Shown: piece after piece, positions 27,629-35,850 of the stretch
How positions within the stretch are numbered: position 1 is the stretch's first letter
How the letters are laid out: each line of letters starts with the position of its first letter
Assembly (NCBI GenBank): GCA_947382645.1
Contig: CANDAE010000007.1
Span: forward strand, 70,774 to 134,773
DNA length: 64,000 nucleotides
Source of the DNA: Suilimivivens sp009774465
Lineage (GTDB): Bacteria > Bacillota > Clostridia > Lachnospirales > Lachnospiraceae
Reading direction: 5' to 3'
The notes under the pieces: generated by a model
What the model saw: the letters and a program-made list of their open reading frames with translations, nothing else
What the model was told of the DNA's origin: nothing
Database searches by the model: none
Program-made: the position numbers and the translations under genes

Positions 27629-28270
27629 TCACCATTCTTTCTTTCGCACCAATCTTAATGTCACAAAATATGAAATAACAAGTGATATGATACAAATACC
27701 GGCAAATATCCCCACAAATAATACAATTGGAATTGTCTCAAGAAACTCCAGAGATATCTTATATTTCTGGCAAAGTTTTATTCCCCCATACGTAAGGCCT
27801 CCCAGCCCAAGCATCGCTGCCATATAGGCATATCTGCCCTTCTCTGCCCCTTTATACAGGATAACTGGAAGCGCAATGGAAGTTCCCACAACAAATACAG
27901 TCACTGAAGGCACCAAATCCTGCCAGCCAAATTCCTGATTCATTTCAACAGACAGAAACGCTGTTATGACACTTATCAGCAGAGCAATGGCTGTCCCTAT
28001 ACCCACTGTTATGATAAATAACAAATATTTGGATTTAATCAGCGTTCTTACGCTTACAGGCATAGTAAGGGCAAAACGGTTAAAGGAAACCGCATCATCC
28101 AAAGCAGTTATACTTAAAACAATCATAGCTCCCATTAAAGTAGCATAAATACATAAAAATGAGGTTGCTTTCATAGCTATCCCCCATATGGCCATAAATG
28201 CAAAAACAAATGCATACTGCCTTCCAAACCCTTTTATTAAATATAAATCTTTTAAAATAAGTCCTCTCAT
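27629..28270 (-). CDS. ABC-2 type transporter permease
   Basis: A 213-residue integral membrane protein with about six hydrophobic segments and the opening MRGLILKDLYLIKG, typical of small ABC-2 permeases in YtrA-regulated operons. The ending SYFVTLRLVRKKEW puts a basic tail in the cytoplasm. It starts one base after the ATPase stop codon, so the two are translated together. The substrate is unknown; relatives handle antimicrobial peptides or cell-wall-active compounds. Confidence 0.87.
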   Translation of the reverse strand: MRGLILKDLYLIKGFGRQYAFVFAFMAIWGIAMKATSFLCIYATLMGAMIVLSITALDDAVSFNRFALTMPVSVRTLIKSKYLLFIITVGIGTAIALLISVITAFLSVEMNQEFGWQDLVPSVTVFVVGTSIALPVILYKGAEKGRYAYMAAMLGLGGLTYGGIKLCQKYKISLEFLETIPIVLFVGIFAGICIISLVISYFVTLRLVRKKEW

Positions 28271-28271
28271 C

Positions 28272-29171
28272 TTACTTCCTCTCCTTTGTTTTCACGATAT
28301 ATAAAAGAATATCTTCCAGTCCTGCTCTGTCAATAACCGGTCTGGCCTGACCAGATGATGCCGCTAAGTCCAGGTAACCACTGTCTGTCAGTTTTTCCTT
28401 GTCCTTTATAAGGGCGCTGCACCCAAATTCTCCCTCTTCTTTTCCTGCAACCAGTTCCCCGGGTATCATGTCGATCTGTTCCTTTGTGCCTCTGACAATT
28501 CCATAGCTATAAAGCATCTCATCTTTATTTTCCTGAAATAACAGTTCCCCTTTATGAATCATCATCACATAATCCGCTGCTTTTTCAATATCCGAAGTAA
28601 TGTGGGAAGAAAGAAACACCGTATGCTCCTCATCCTCAATAAACTCTCTGAAAATATCAAGAATTTCATCCCGAATCACCGGATCAAGGCCGCTTGTTGC
28701 TTCATCCAGTATTAAAAGCCGGCTGTCGTGGGATAAGGCCACCGCAATGGATAACTTCATTTTCATCCCTTTGGACAATTCTTTAACCTTTTTCCCTTCC
28801 GGAAGCTCAAATCTTTTTAAAAGCCCACAAAATTTGTCATCATCCCATGTGTGGTACATATTCTTCATTACTTTATGAATATATTTGACACGTAAATCTC
28901 CCGGAAAATTGCTTTCGTCAAACACCACCCCTATATGCTCCTTATAATCAGTTTCTTTATCTCCAAACTTAACCTTGTGTTCAAGTAATTCAATTTCCCC
29001 TGATTCCACAGGCAGTAACCCTAAAATTGCTTTGATTGTGGTGCTCTTACCTGCTCCATTTTCTCCCACAAATCCTACAATAGAACCTTTCGGTATTTGA
29101 AAACTTATGTTATTTAATGTAAATCCTTCATATTTCTTTGTTAAATTCCTTACAGCAATTGCATTTTCCAT
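28272..29171 (-). CDS. ABC transporter ATP-binding protein (YtrB-like)
   Basis: A 299-residue ATPase with Walker A GENGAGKST, the signature LSKGMKMKLSIAVALS, Walker B LLILDEATSGLDP and the switch His in FLSSHI. A C-terminal extension of about 90 residues follows the nucleotide-binding domain, as is common in YtrB/CcmA-like exporters. It is the second gene of gntR-ATPase-permease and would power the permease encoded next. Confidence 0.93.
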   Translation of the reverse strand: MENAIAVRNLTKKYEGFTLNNISFQIPKGSIVGFVGENGAGKSTTIKAILGLLPVESGEIELLEHKVKFGDKETDYKEHIGVVFDESNFPGDLRVKYIHKVMKNMYHTWDDDKFCGLLKRFELPEGKKVKELSKGMKMKLSIAVALSHDSRLLILDEATSGLDPVIRDEILDIFREFIEDEEHTVFLSSHITSDIEKAADYVMMIHKGELLFQENKDEMLYSYGIVRGTKEQIDMIPGELVAGKEEGEFGCSALIKDKEKLTDSGYLDLAASSGQARPVIDRAGLEDILLYIVKTKERK

Positions 29172-29201
29172 TTTTTCCTCCTATTTTCCCGCTTTAGGGT
29201 T

Positions 29202-29585
29202 CTACCTGCTTACCTCTTCCTGGTACAGTATCTCTAAAATTTCCTCTATCTCTCCACGTCCAATCCCACTTTGTCCGGCAAGGGAAACCGCTTTAAACAG
29301 CAGCTCTTCAATCTGTTTCAATTTTTCTTCTCTGACCAGAGAAAGATCAGCCGCCTTTACAAAACTTCCTTTCCCTACCACAGTGGTAATAAATCCTTCT
29401 CTCTCAAGATCTTCATAAGCCCGCTTGGTTGTAATTACACTAATACGCAATTTTTTTGCAAGTGTGCGCATGGAGGGCAGTGGATCTCCTTCCTTTAAAC
29501 GCCCTGCCATGATCATGGATTTGATCTGAGATGTAATCTGCTCATAAATCGGCCGATCGCCGGAATTACTGATAATGATATCCAT
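29202..29585 (-). CDS. GntR family repressor, YtrA subfamily
   Basis: A 127-residue regulator with an N-terminal winged helix-turn-helix (PIYEQITSQIKSMIMAGRLKEGDPLPSMRTLAKKLRI in pattern) and the short C-terminal helical dimerisation part of the YtrA subfamily. It has no ligand-binding domain. It heads the operon that also encodes the ABC transporter, and its own promoter carries a 19-bp perfect palindrome over the -10 box, so negative autoregulation released by a cell-envelope stress signal is likely. Confidence 0.92.
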   Translation of the reverse strand: MDIIISNSGDRPIYEQITSQIKSMIMAGRLKEGDPLPSMRTLAKKLRISVITTKRAYEDLEREGFITTVVGKGSFVKAADLSLVREEKLKQIEELLFKAVSLAGQSGIGRGEIEEILEILYQEEVSR

Positions 29586-29667
29586 TCTTCCTTCACGCCT
29601 TTCCTGAGTAAGCCATAATTTAGCTTACCATTTCTTACATATATTTTCTTATCAAGTGTTTATATAA

Positions 29668-29686
29668 TGTATATATCATATATACA
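29668..29686. promoter_or_regulatory. Palindromic operator of the gntR operon
   Basis: TGTATATAT-C-ATATATACA is a perfect 9-1-9 palindrome. It covers the -10 box of the operon promoter. Its place and symmetry fit autoregulation by the YtrA-type protein encoded just downstream. Confidence 0.7.
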
Positions 29687-29698
29687 CACTATTGTCAA
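29670..29698 (-). promoter_or_regulatory. Promoter of the gntR-ABC operon
   Basis: On the minus strand a perfect TTGACA (29693-29698) is followed after 17 bp by TATATA (29670-29675). The start would be near 29663, leaving a leader of about 78 bases before ATG 29585. Confidence 0.75.
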
Positions 29699-29724
29699 TA
29701 TATATTTTATATTTTAAAATTACA

Positions 29725-29752
29725 GGCAGCCACAGGTTCCCCTATGGCTGCC
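29725..29752 (-). terminator. Terminator-like hairpin after HAD phosphatase gene
   Basis: GGCAGCCA and TGGCTGCC form a perfect 8-bp stem with a 12-base loop, 17 bp past the phosphatase stop. On the minus strand TGTAATTTT follows, so the U-tract is imperfect. Confidence 0.55.
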
Positions 29753-29768
29753 GGCAATTGAAACATAA

Positions 29769-30428
29769 TTAAAAATAAAGGCAGGTTATAATCTCCTCCG
29801 GCTTTTCAACAAATAATTCTGCACCAGCCTTCTCCTGCTCCTTTCTGGTTCGAAATCCCCATGCGACAGTGATACACTTCATTCCCGCATTTGCGGCTGT
29901 TGCAATATCCACCTCCGAATCTCCCACATAAACCGCCTGTTCCTTCGGAACATTAAGGATACGCAACGCCTCATATACCGTATCCGGCGCAGGTTTTTTA
30001 CGAATTCCTTCTCTGGCGCCAATGGCCACCGACAAATATTCTTTAAAATATCTGTCATACAACGCATCTACCCCTGCCTGCAGCTTATTTGACACGATTG
30101 CCATTTGAAATCCCTGTTCCTTTAACTTTGCAAGCAGATCAGAAATACCCAAATAAAGCCCTGTTTTATCATTGCAGTGTATGGCGTAATGCTCTTTAAA
30201 AGCAGCTAAAACATCCTTTTTTACAGAATCATCCACATTTTCCACTACCGCCCGTTCTATCAGTTTTTCTATTCCATTACCCACAAAACACCTGATTTCT
30301 TCCAGACTCCGTTCCGGCATATTATGGCATTTCAACGCATAGTTTACACTTGCCTGTAAATCCTCCAGTGTATTTAAAAGGGTTCCATCCAAATCAAATA
30401 TGACTGCTTCATATCTTTTTTTCAGCAT
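29769..30428 (-). CDS. HAD phosphatase, phosphoglycolate phosphatase-like
   Basis: A 219-residue HAD hydrolase (subfamily IA). Motif I is IFDLDGTLLNT, motif II IVSNK, motif III the Lys in RKKPAPDTV, and motif IV VGDSEVDIATAANAG. A small helical cap lies between residues 18 and 80. The best-fit name is phosphoglycolate phosphatase (Gph/PpaX-like), but members of this group dephosphorylate many small substrates. It overlaps the MATE gene by 20 bp, so both come from one transcript. Confidence 0.88.
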   Translation of the reverse strand: MLKKRYEAVIFDLDGTLLNTLEDLQASVNYALKCHNMPERSLEEIRCFVGNGIEKLIERAVVENVDDSVKKDVLAAFKEHYAIHCNDKTGLYLGISDLLAKLKEQGFQMAIVSNKLQAGVDALYDRYFKEYLSVAIGAREGIRKKPAPDTVYEALRILNVPKEQAVYVGDSEVDIATAANAGMKCITVAWGFRTRKEQEKAGAELFVEKPEEIITCLYF

Positions 30429-31779
30429 TTTTCATTAACCTTCCTCTCACAATAAAAAAACAGACCGCATGTACTCCCGCCGTAAGCGCCCATGATATGG
30501 GATAGGAAATGTACAGTGTATGCAGGCTTCTATTCCACTGAAATACCGTATAAATCCATATTACCCGAAATACACAGGCACCCAGCAGGGATACGATCAT
30601 GGGCATAACTGCATATCCCAGCCCTCTGATACTTCCAACAAAAACATCCATAATGCCGCAGATACAATAAAAAGTACAGATAACTGCCATCCTCTGTAAG
30701 CCATAGGATATTACCTGTGGATCTGAGGAATAGAAGCCAAGAATTTGTTTTCCAAAGAAAAATGCACCGTTCCCCATGATCAGTCCAATTGCAGTTACAA
30801 ATAAAAGGCATTCTGCCAATATTTTATCAATCCTGTCATACTTTTTCCCTCCCAGGTTCTGCCCCGTAAAACTGACTGCTGTCTGATGCACCGAGTTCAT
30901 GGAAGTATAGACAAATCCTTCCACATTGCTTCCGGCAGTGTTTCCTGCCATAGCCACAGAGCCAAAAGAATTAACGGAAGACTGAATCAGCACATTGGAA
31001 ATAGAAAACAAAGAGCCCTGTATGCCTGCCGGAAGGCCAATTGCCGCAATCTTTCCAAATTTATCCCAATGAATGTGAAGCTTATTTAAGTAAAGCCTGA
31101 AACATCCTTCACTTTTCATCAGGCACCGGATAATCAACATGGTGGACACACATTGAGACAGCACCGTTGCCAGTGCCACCCCTGCCACTCCCATGTGAAG
31201 GGAAATTACAAAAAACAAATTCAGGGCAACATTAATAACACCTGCTATTGATAAATAAAAGAGCGGCCTTCTTGTATCGCCAATCGCCCTTAGAATTGCA
31301 CTTCCAAAGTTAAATATTAACATAACCGGCATACCAAGAAAATAAATTCTCATATAAAGAACAGAATGCTCAATTACATTTTCCGGCGTGTCCATCAGTA
31401 ATAAAAGCGGCCTGGCGGCTGCAATTCCTATAGCTGCCAGCAAAATGCCTCCCAGCATACTCACCAGAATGGCTGTATGAACTGTCTGGCTTACCTCTTC
31501 TGCCTGCTTTCCCCCATAGTATCTTGCAACTAATACATTAGCGCCTACAGATAAACCAATAAATAAATTTACCAGAAGGTTGGTAAGCGAACCGGTAGAG
31601 CCCACAGCCGCAAGTGCTTCATTTCCGGCAAATCGGCCTACCACCACCACATCAGCCGCATTAAACAAAAGCTGTAAAATACCGGAAAGCATTAAGGGCA
31701 GTGTAAACAACAGAATCTTTCCAAACAAAGGTCCGTTGCACATGTCAATTTCATATGAATTACGTATTTTTCTTTCCAT
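30409..31779 (-). CDS. MATE family multidrug/metabolite exporter
   Basis: A 456-residue protein with twelve transmembrane segments in two six-helix halves. The MATE pattern is clear: LFTLPLMLSGILQLLFNAADVVVVGRF at the start, GANVLVARYYGG, and in the second half VHQTAVSFTGQNLG and GDTRRPL-type loops. MATE proteins export cationic drugs or metabolites with Na+ or H+. It lacks any C-terminal extra domain, unlike the other MATE gene at 62088. It diverges from the amidase gene. Confidence 0.93.
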   Translation of the reverse strand: MERKIRNSYEIDMCNGPLFGKILLFTLPLMLSGILQLLFNAADVVVVGRFAGNEALAAVGSTGSLTNLLVNLFIGLSVGANVLVARYYGGKQAEEVSQTVHTAILVSMLGGILLAAIGIAAARPLLLLMDTPENVIEHSVLYMRIYFLGMPVMLIFNFGSAILRAIGDTRRPLFYLSIAGVINVALNLFFVISLHMGVAGVALATVLSQCVSTMLIIRCLMKSEGCFRLYLNKLHIHWDKFGKIAAIGLPAGIQGSLFSISNVLIQSSVNSFGSVAMAGNTAGSNVEGFVYTSMNSVHQTAVSFTGQNLGGKKYDRIDKILAECLLFVTAIGLIMGNGAFFFGKQILGFYSSDPQVISYGLQRMAVICTFYCICGIMDVFVGSIRGLGYAVMPMIVSLLGACVFRVIWIYTVFQWNRSLHTLYISYPISWALTAGVHAVCFFIVRGRLMKNAEKKI

Positions 31780-31858
31780 GAAAATTTTCCTTCCATCAGG
31801 AACTGTTTTTTTAAGTCTTCATAAAATAGTAAAAGAATACTTTTATTAAGAGGTTACT

Positions 31859-32383
31859 ATGGCAACAGTTATTTTAGATGCCGGACATGGCGGTTCTGAC
31901 TTTGGCGCAACTTATCAGGGGCGCATGGAAAAGGATGATACCTTAAGGCTCACTCTGGCAATCGGTGAAATACTGCAAAATGCAGGCGTTAATGTGCTGT
32001 ACACCAGAACCGAAGATATCTATGAAACCCCTGCCCAAAAAGCTGCCGAAGGAAATGCCTCCGGTGCCGACTATTTTGTGTCTATCCATCGCAATTCCAG
32101 CCCCCGCAACAACCAGTATACAGGCATTGAGTCATTAGTGTATAATCGTTATGGTGCTGCCGGCCGCATGGCTGAAAATATAAACGCCCAGTTAGAACGC
32201 GTGGGCTTTGTCAATCATGGGGTAAATGAACGCAAAAATCTGGCTGTGCTGCGGCGTACCAATATGCCTGCTGTTCTTGTGGAGGTAGGTTTTATTAACA
32301 CCGATCAGGACAACACACGGTTTGACAGCAGGTTTCAGGAAATTGCCCAGGCCATTGCTGACGGTATTTTAATGTCTCTATAA
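31859..32383 (+). CDS. N-acetylmuramoyl-L-alanine amidase (Amidase_3), no signal peptide
   Basis: A 174-residue zinc amidase that cuts the amide bond between MurNAc and L-Ala of peptidoglycan. The first His is in DAGHGGSDFG (residues about 7-15), Glu in the early region, the second His in SIHRNSS, and the catalytic Glu in VEVGFINTD near the end. It consists of the catalytic domain only, with no signal peptide and no wall-binding domain, which is unusual for a peptidoglycan hydrolase. AAGAGGT precedes ATG 31859. It may act in lysis, sporulation or by non-classical release. Confidence 0.92.
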   Translation: MATVILDAGHGGSDFGATYQGRMEKDDTLRLTLAIGEILQNAGVNVLYTRTEDIYETPAQKAAEGNASGADYFVSIHRNSSPRNNQYTGIESLVYNRYGAAGRMAENINAQLERVGFVNHGVNERKNLAVLRRTNMPAVLVEVGFINTDQDNTRFDSRFQEIAQAIADGILMSL

Positions 32384-32384
32384 T

Positions 32385-32459
32385 AAAAAGATCATCTTTT
32401 TTCCCAAGGAAAACCTGCTGTATACCTACTGGCTTCAGTAACATATACAACAGGTTTCC
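32385..32459. repeat. Two hairpins between convergent genes
   Basis: First a perfect palindrome AAAAAGAT-C-ATCTTTTT (32385-32401) followed by one further T, next to the amidase stop. Then a long imperfect hairpin, left arm 32408-32424 and right arm 32444-32459 (GGAAAACCTGCTGTATA against TATACAACAGGTTTCC), with a smaller stem TACTG/CAGTA inside. The place between two converging genes suggests termination or protection of both transcripts. Confidence 0.6.
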
Positions 32460-32478
32460 CGCCTGTAAAGCATCTAAT

Positions 32479-34812
32479 TTACAGCTTTTCTTCCAAATCC
32501 TCCAATGAAGCATACCCATAAAGAAATGCAGTATTGGCCATAATCATTTTTGCAAGATTCTTATTTTCCCTGCAAAGCTGTGCAATAAACCTTCCATACA
32601 AATCCAGCGTTTCATCGGAATAGGTGGATAATTCTCCCCTTAAGTAAGTTTCATAGGAAGTGTTAAAAGGAGTATCCTCTGATGTGTGGATGCTTCTTGC
32701 ATTCCCTGCTGCCTTAGGGAATTCTGCCGCAAACTCCTCCATCCATCCTACCTGAATCCTTACAATCTCTTCAATAATTTCTTTTTTCATTTCCGGCAGC
32801 TCCGGGAAGGAACTCTTTATCTGTGCATATTTAAGAGGGGCCGTACTTTCCATCATCCTGCCATACTTTTCCGTAATCAGATTCCAGCCTCTGTCATTTG
32901 CCCGATGGAAATCTGCAATGTAGCTTTTCAGCATCTCTTCCGTCCATGTATAATACTGGCTCTTCCTCATAATGGAAAACGTATTAAAGTCGTCCTGGCA
33001 CTCCGCTCTTCCTCCTTCATTTTCCACCTGGTCAAAGGCTTCCCACTCTAAAGAAACCAGTTCATTTACAAGCGCCGACTTAAAAGAATCATCCTTTTTT
33101 TCTTTTTCCGGAATACTCTTTAATATATTGTCAGTGTGGTGATCCAGATAATTATCTTCCCCGCTGGTAAGCCCCTGCTTCTTCATCTCCTTAATAATAA
33201 GCGCAACGATAACCTCTATCATCTGAGGTATCCGCTCATCCCCCGTTTTAAGTTCCGCCAGAGCGCTTAAAATATCTCTGATCTCCGGTAAAACCGGCAG
33301 TTTTTCCATTCCCTTATGCATCCACTTGTAAAAGGGCGCATATCTGCGGTTTAAAAGATATACCATAGCCATAGTATGCTTCATAAATTCAGAAAGAGCA
33401 ATGGCCGCCGTAACCCTTTCTCCACGTCCAAACATTCTCAAATAATTGTACTGGCCGGATTGAGCCATAAGGGCCGCCTGTCTGGCAATCTTTTTTATTC
33501 TGACCTCCTCCGGATAATAGGCTGAAATTCCCTTTCGAATCCTTGTAAACTCACCCAGATCATCTTTAAAAACTCTCCCATTTACTGCTGTAGCCAGGCG
33601 GTAATCATCCAAAAACAGCCATTGATTCTGGGTGGTTGGAACATCCTTAAGCCCAATCAGACTTTCATAAAAATCTCCAATCCGAAATACTCCCACTCTC
33701 TTTTGCGCTTTCAGCGTTGTAAAACGGGTTACTCCCATATATGTGGAAGGCAGTTCATCATATGCCCTTTGCAGTTCTTCACCTATCTCATCATAAACAG
33801 GATCTGTCAGCCACAGACAAAATCCCGGTCCAAAATCATGATCTCTGGAAACCTGATCATCAAATCCAAAACATTCGGAACCTTCTCCCACAAGCCCCAC
33901 TGCAATCATATGCTCATACTCAGGAAATTTCTGATGAATCATCGGCCTGCCAAATTCCTCGTAAAATGCTTCACATAAATCCAGTCCATTATTAAACTGT
34001 CTTATTTTTACAGGAAGATTCTGCAGCTTTTCAGTTACTGCATTCAAATTCTGCAATGTAATCTCATAAGCTTTACTTCTTCCCACATTTCTCTCAATTT
34101 CTCTAAGAGCAAGTTTATAATAACGGGCGGATTCCTCAAGATTTCCCATCAAATACTGGGCCTCTCCCATTGCAGAGAGTGCACCGCTGTAATGGTAATC
34201 TCTATCCTCGTCCATCTCAAAAATAGAAAATGCTTTCTTTAAATTATCGACTGCCTCCTGAAGGCGTCCCAACTTAAGCTGTGAAACCGCCAGATTTGTA
34301 TAGGTTACCGCAACTTCAATTCTGGCCTCCTCATACAAGGAGGCAATCCCAAGTGCACGCTCCAGACAGTCGCAGGCACTTTCAAAATCTCCCATTTCCT
34401 GAAATAAAAGGCTCATGTTATTATAAAGGCTGGCATATCTGAAATCTGTATTTTCAATTTCTTTTTCATAAATTTTCTTTACTTCCTGATAATATGCCAT
34501 AGACTCTTTCAAAAGTCCTGCCGCCCTGCAGGCATTTGCCACATTGAGCAGCGTAGTTGCATAATGCACCGTTCCCTTAAGTCCGGCCTGATCCATCAAA
34601 AGAAGCACCTGCCGGCATCCTGCAATGGATTTTTCAAATTCACCCATTTCGCGATAATGCCCAATGATTTCATTGAGCAGGGTTATCATAGATGCAGTAT
34701 CTTTTTCTTTCGCTGCCTCATCAATTCTCTGGAGCAGAAAGTTCTCCACCTGATCTACTTTGTGCTGCGTAAATAGTTCATCCAACTGTGCCAAAATCTG
34801 TTCAATAATCAT
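32479..34812 (-). CDS. TPR - DUF4037 nucleotidyltransferase-like - DUF4125 fusion
   Basis: A 777-residue cytoplasmic protein in three parts. Residues about 1-275 form TPR-like repeats (for example YNNMSLLFQEMGDFESACDCLERAL and YTNLAVSQLKLGRLQEA). Residues about 290-500 match DUF4037, a nucleotidyltransferase-fold family: GLVGEGSECFGFDDQVSRDHDFG contains the G-S and D-x-D pattern. Residues about 560-777 match DUF4125 (CQDDFNTFSIMRKSQ, LTEKYGRMMESTAP). GGAGGT precedes ATG 34812. It follows the patatin gene by 30 bp. The reaction is unknown; nucleotide transfer to a partner held by the TPR part is a guess. Confidence 0.85.
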   Translation of the reverse strand: MIIEQILAQLDELFTQHKVDQVENFLLQRIDEAAKEKDTASMITLLNEIIGHYREMGEFEKSIAGCRQVLLLMDQAGLKGTVHYATTLLNVANACRAAGLLKESMAYYQEVKKIYEKEIENTDFRYASLYNNMSLLFQEMGDFESACDCLERALGIASLYEEARIEVAVTYTNLAVSQLKLGRLQEAVDNLKKAFSIFEMDEDRDYHYSGALSAMGEAQYLMGNLEESARYYKLALREIERNVGRSKAYEITLQNLNAVTEKLQNLPVKIRQFNNGLDLCEAFYEEFGRPMIHQKFPEYEHMIAVGLVGEGSECFGFDDQVSRDHDFGPGFCLWLTDPVYDEIGEELQRAYDELPSTYMGVTRFTTLKAQKRVGVFRIGDFYESLIGLKDVPTTQNQWLFLDDYRLATAVNGRVFKDDLGEFTRIRKGISAYYPEEVRIKKIARQAALMAQSGQYNYLRMFGRGERVTAAIALSEFMKHTMAMVYLLNRRYAPFYKWMHKGMEKLPVLPEIRDILSALAELKTGDERIPQMIEVIVALIIKEMKKQGLTSGEDNYLDHHTDNILKSIPEKEKKDDSFKSALVNELVSLEWEAFDQVENEGGRAECQDDFNTFSIMRKSQYYTWTEEMLKSYIADFHRANDRGWNLITEKYGRMMESTAPLKYAQIKSSFPELPEMKKEIIEEIVRIQVGWMEEFAAEFPKAAGNARSIHTSEDTPFNTSYETYLRGELSTYSDETLDLYGRFIAQLCRENKNLAKMIMANTAFLYGYASLEDLEEKL

Positions 34813-34842
34813 ATGTCTACCTCCATTCCAGTCGAACCTGCA

Positions 34843-35727
34843 TTATCCCCTAGACATTAGGAAATTGCATATCTCCTCTTCTCTCCCCATCGCTTCCTCA
34901 TAACCATGCCTGTAATACCTCATCAGGGTATCCACATCAGATTCATTGTTTTCCACTGCATACTTTGAAGGCCTGAAAATCAATGCTTTTCCTTCCTTTT
35001 CCATTTGTTCAATTTGATTAAGACAGGCATTGTACTTCTTTGCCCTGCCGGATACTGTCTTAATAAAATCAGGATATTTATGATAAACCAGTCTGATCAT
35101 CATCATATAAAAAAATCTGTATTTTTTCCGATAACTGGATTTTCTTGTAAGGATAACTAAAACCTTATTCCAGCCTTCCTCTATAATCTTGCCTATGGGC
35201 AGTGCATCCGCCATCCCTCCATCCAGCATGGGAATGCCATCTATCTGGCTTACTCTGGATATGAAGGGAAGAGAATTTGCTGCACGGCATATCTTCCAGA
35301 ATCTGTCCTCGGTTTCAAAAGTTTCATGGTATACACTCTTGCCTGTTCTGCAATCAGTGGTATTTATTATAAAACGCTTCTTTGAATTACAAAAGGTTTT
35401 AAAATCAAAGGGCGCCAGCTTTTTGGGAACTTCATCAAAAAGAAAATCCATATCAAAAAATGTCCCCTTTTTCAGAAAAGTGGCCGGTCCCATATATTTT
35501 TCCTTTGCAAGGGGTTTTATCACTGCCTCCACTGCTCTGCCCTTTTGCCCTGAAACATAATTCATTCCTGCATAAGCCCCGGCTGAAACCGCCAGTACAT
35601 TTGGCACCTGTATCTTTTTTTCCATAAGAAAATCCAGTACACCGGCTGCAAATACGCTTCTCATGGCTCCGCCTTCAATTAAAATTCCTGTATTTTCAAA
35701 TTCTCTTTCGTTCTCCATCACCTGCAT
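34843..35727 (-). CDS. Patatin-like phospholipase (YjjU/RssA type)
   Basis: A 294-residue patatin-family lipid hydrolase. The oxyanion loop GGAMRSVFAAGVLDFL is near residue 19, the nucleophile Ser lies in AVSAG (an A replaces the first Gly of G-x-S-x-G) and the dyad Asp is in LDGGMADALP. No signal peptide, so action at the inner face of the membrane is expected. ATG 35718 is an alternative start. It is the first gene before the TPR-nucleotidyltransferase fusion and 123 bp from the divergent DUF4474 gene. Confidence 0.9.
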   Translation of the reverse strand: MQVMENEREFENTGILIEGGAMRSVFAAGVLDFLMEKKIQVPNVLAVSAGAYAGMNYVSGQKGRAVEAVIKPLAKEKYMGPATFLKKGTFFDMDFLFDEVPKKLAPFDFKTFCNSKKRFIINTTDCRTGKSVYHETFETEDRFWKICRAANSLPFISRVSQIDGIPMLDGGMADALPIGKIIEEGWNKVLVILTRKSSYRKKYRFFYMMMIRLVYHKYPDFIKTVSGRAKKYNACLNQIEQMEKEGKALIFRPSKYAVENNESDVDTLMRYYRHGYEEAMGREEEICNFLMSRG

Positions 35728-35850
35728 TTGTAATTATTTCCCTCATCTGTTTACTACTTATTATACTTCATTTAATGTATTTTTCAAGCATCACCTTCGG
35801 CGCATTCCTACATATGATATAGTAAAAATATACACAAGGATTTATTTTTT

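Noticed and set aside
32479..35727. CBASS-like anti-phage system (patatin plus nucleotidyltransferase)
   Set aside because: DUF4037 with DUF4125 and TPR is not the CBASS cyclase family and there are no accessory defence genes; kept only as a low-interest remark.
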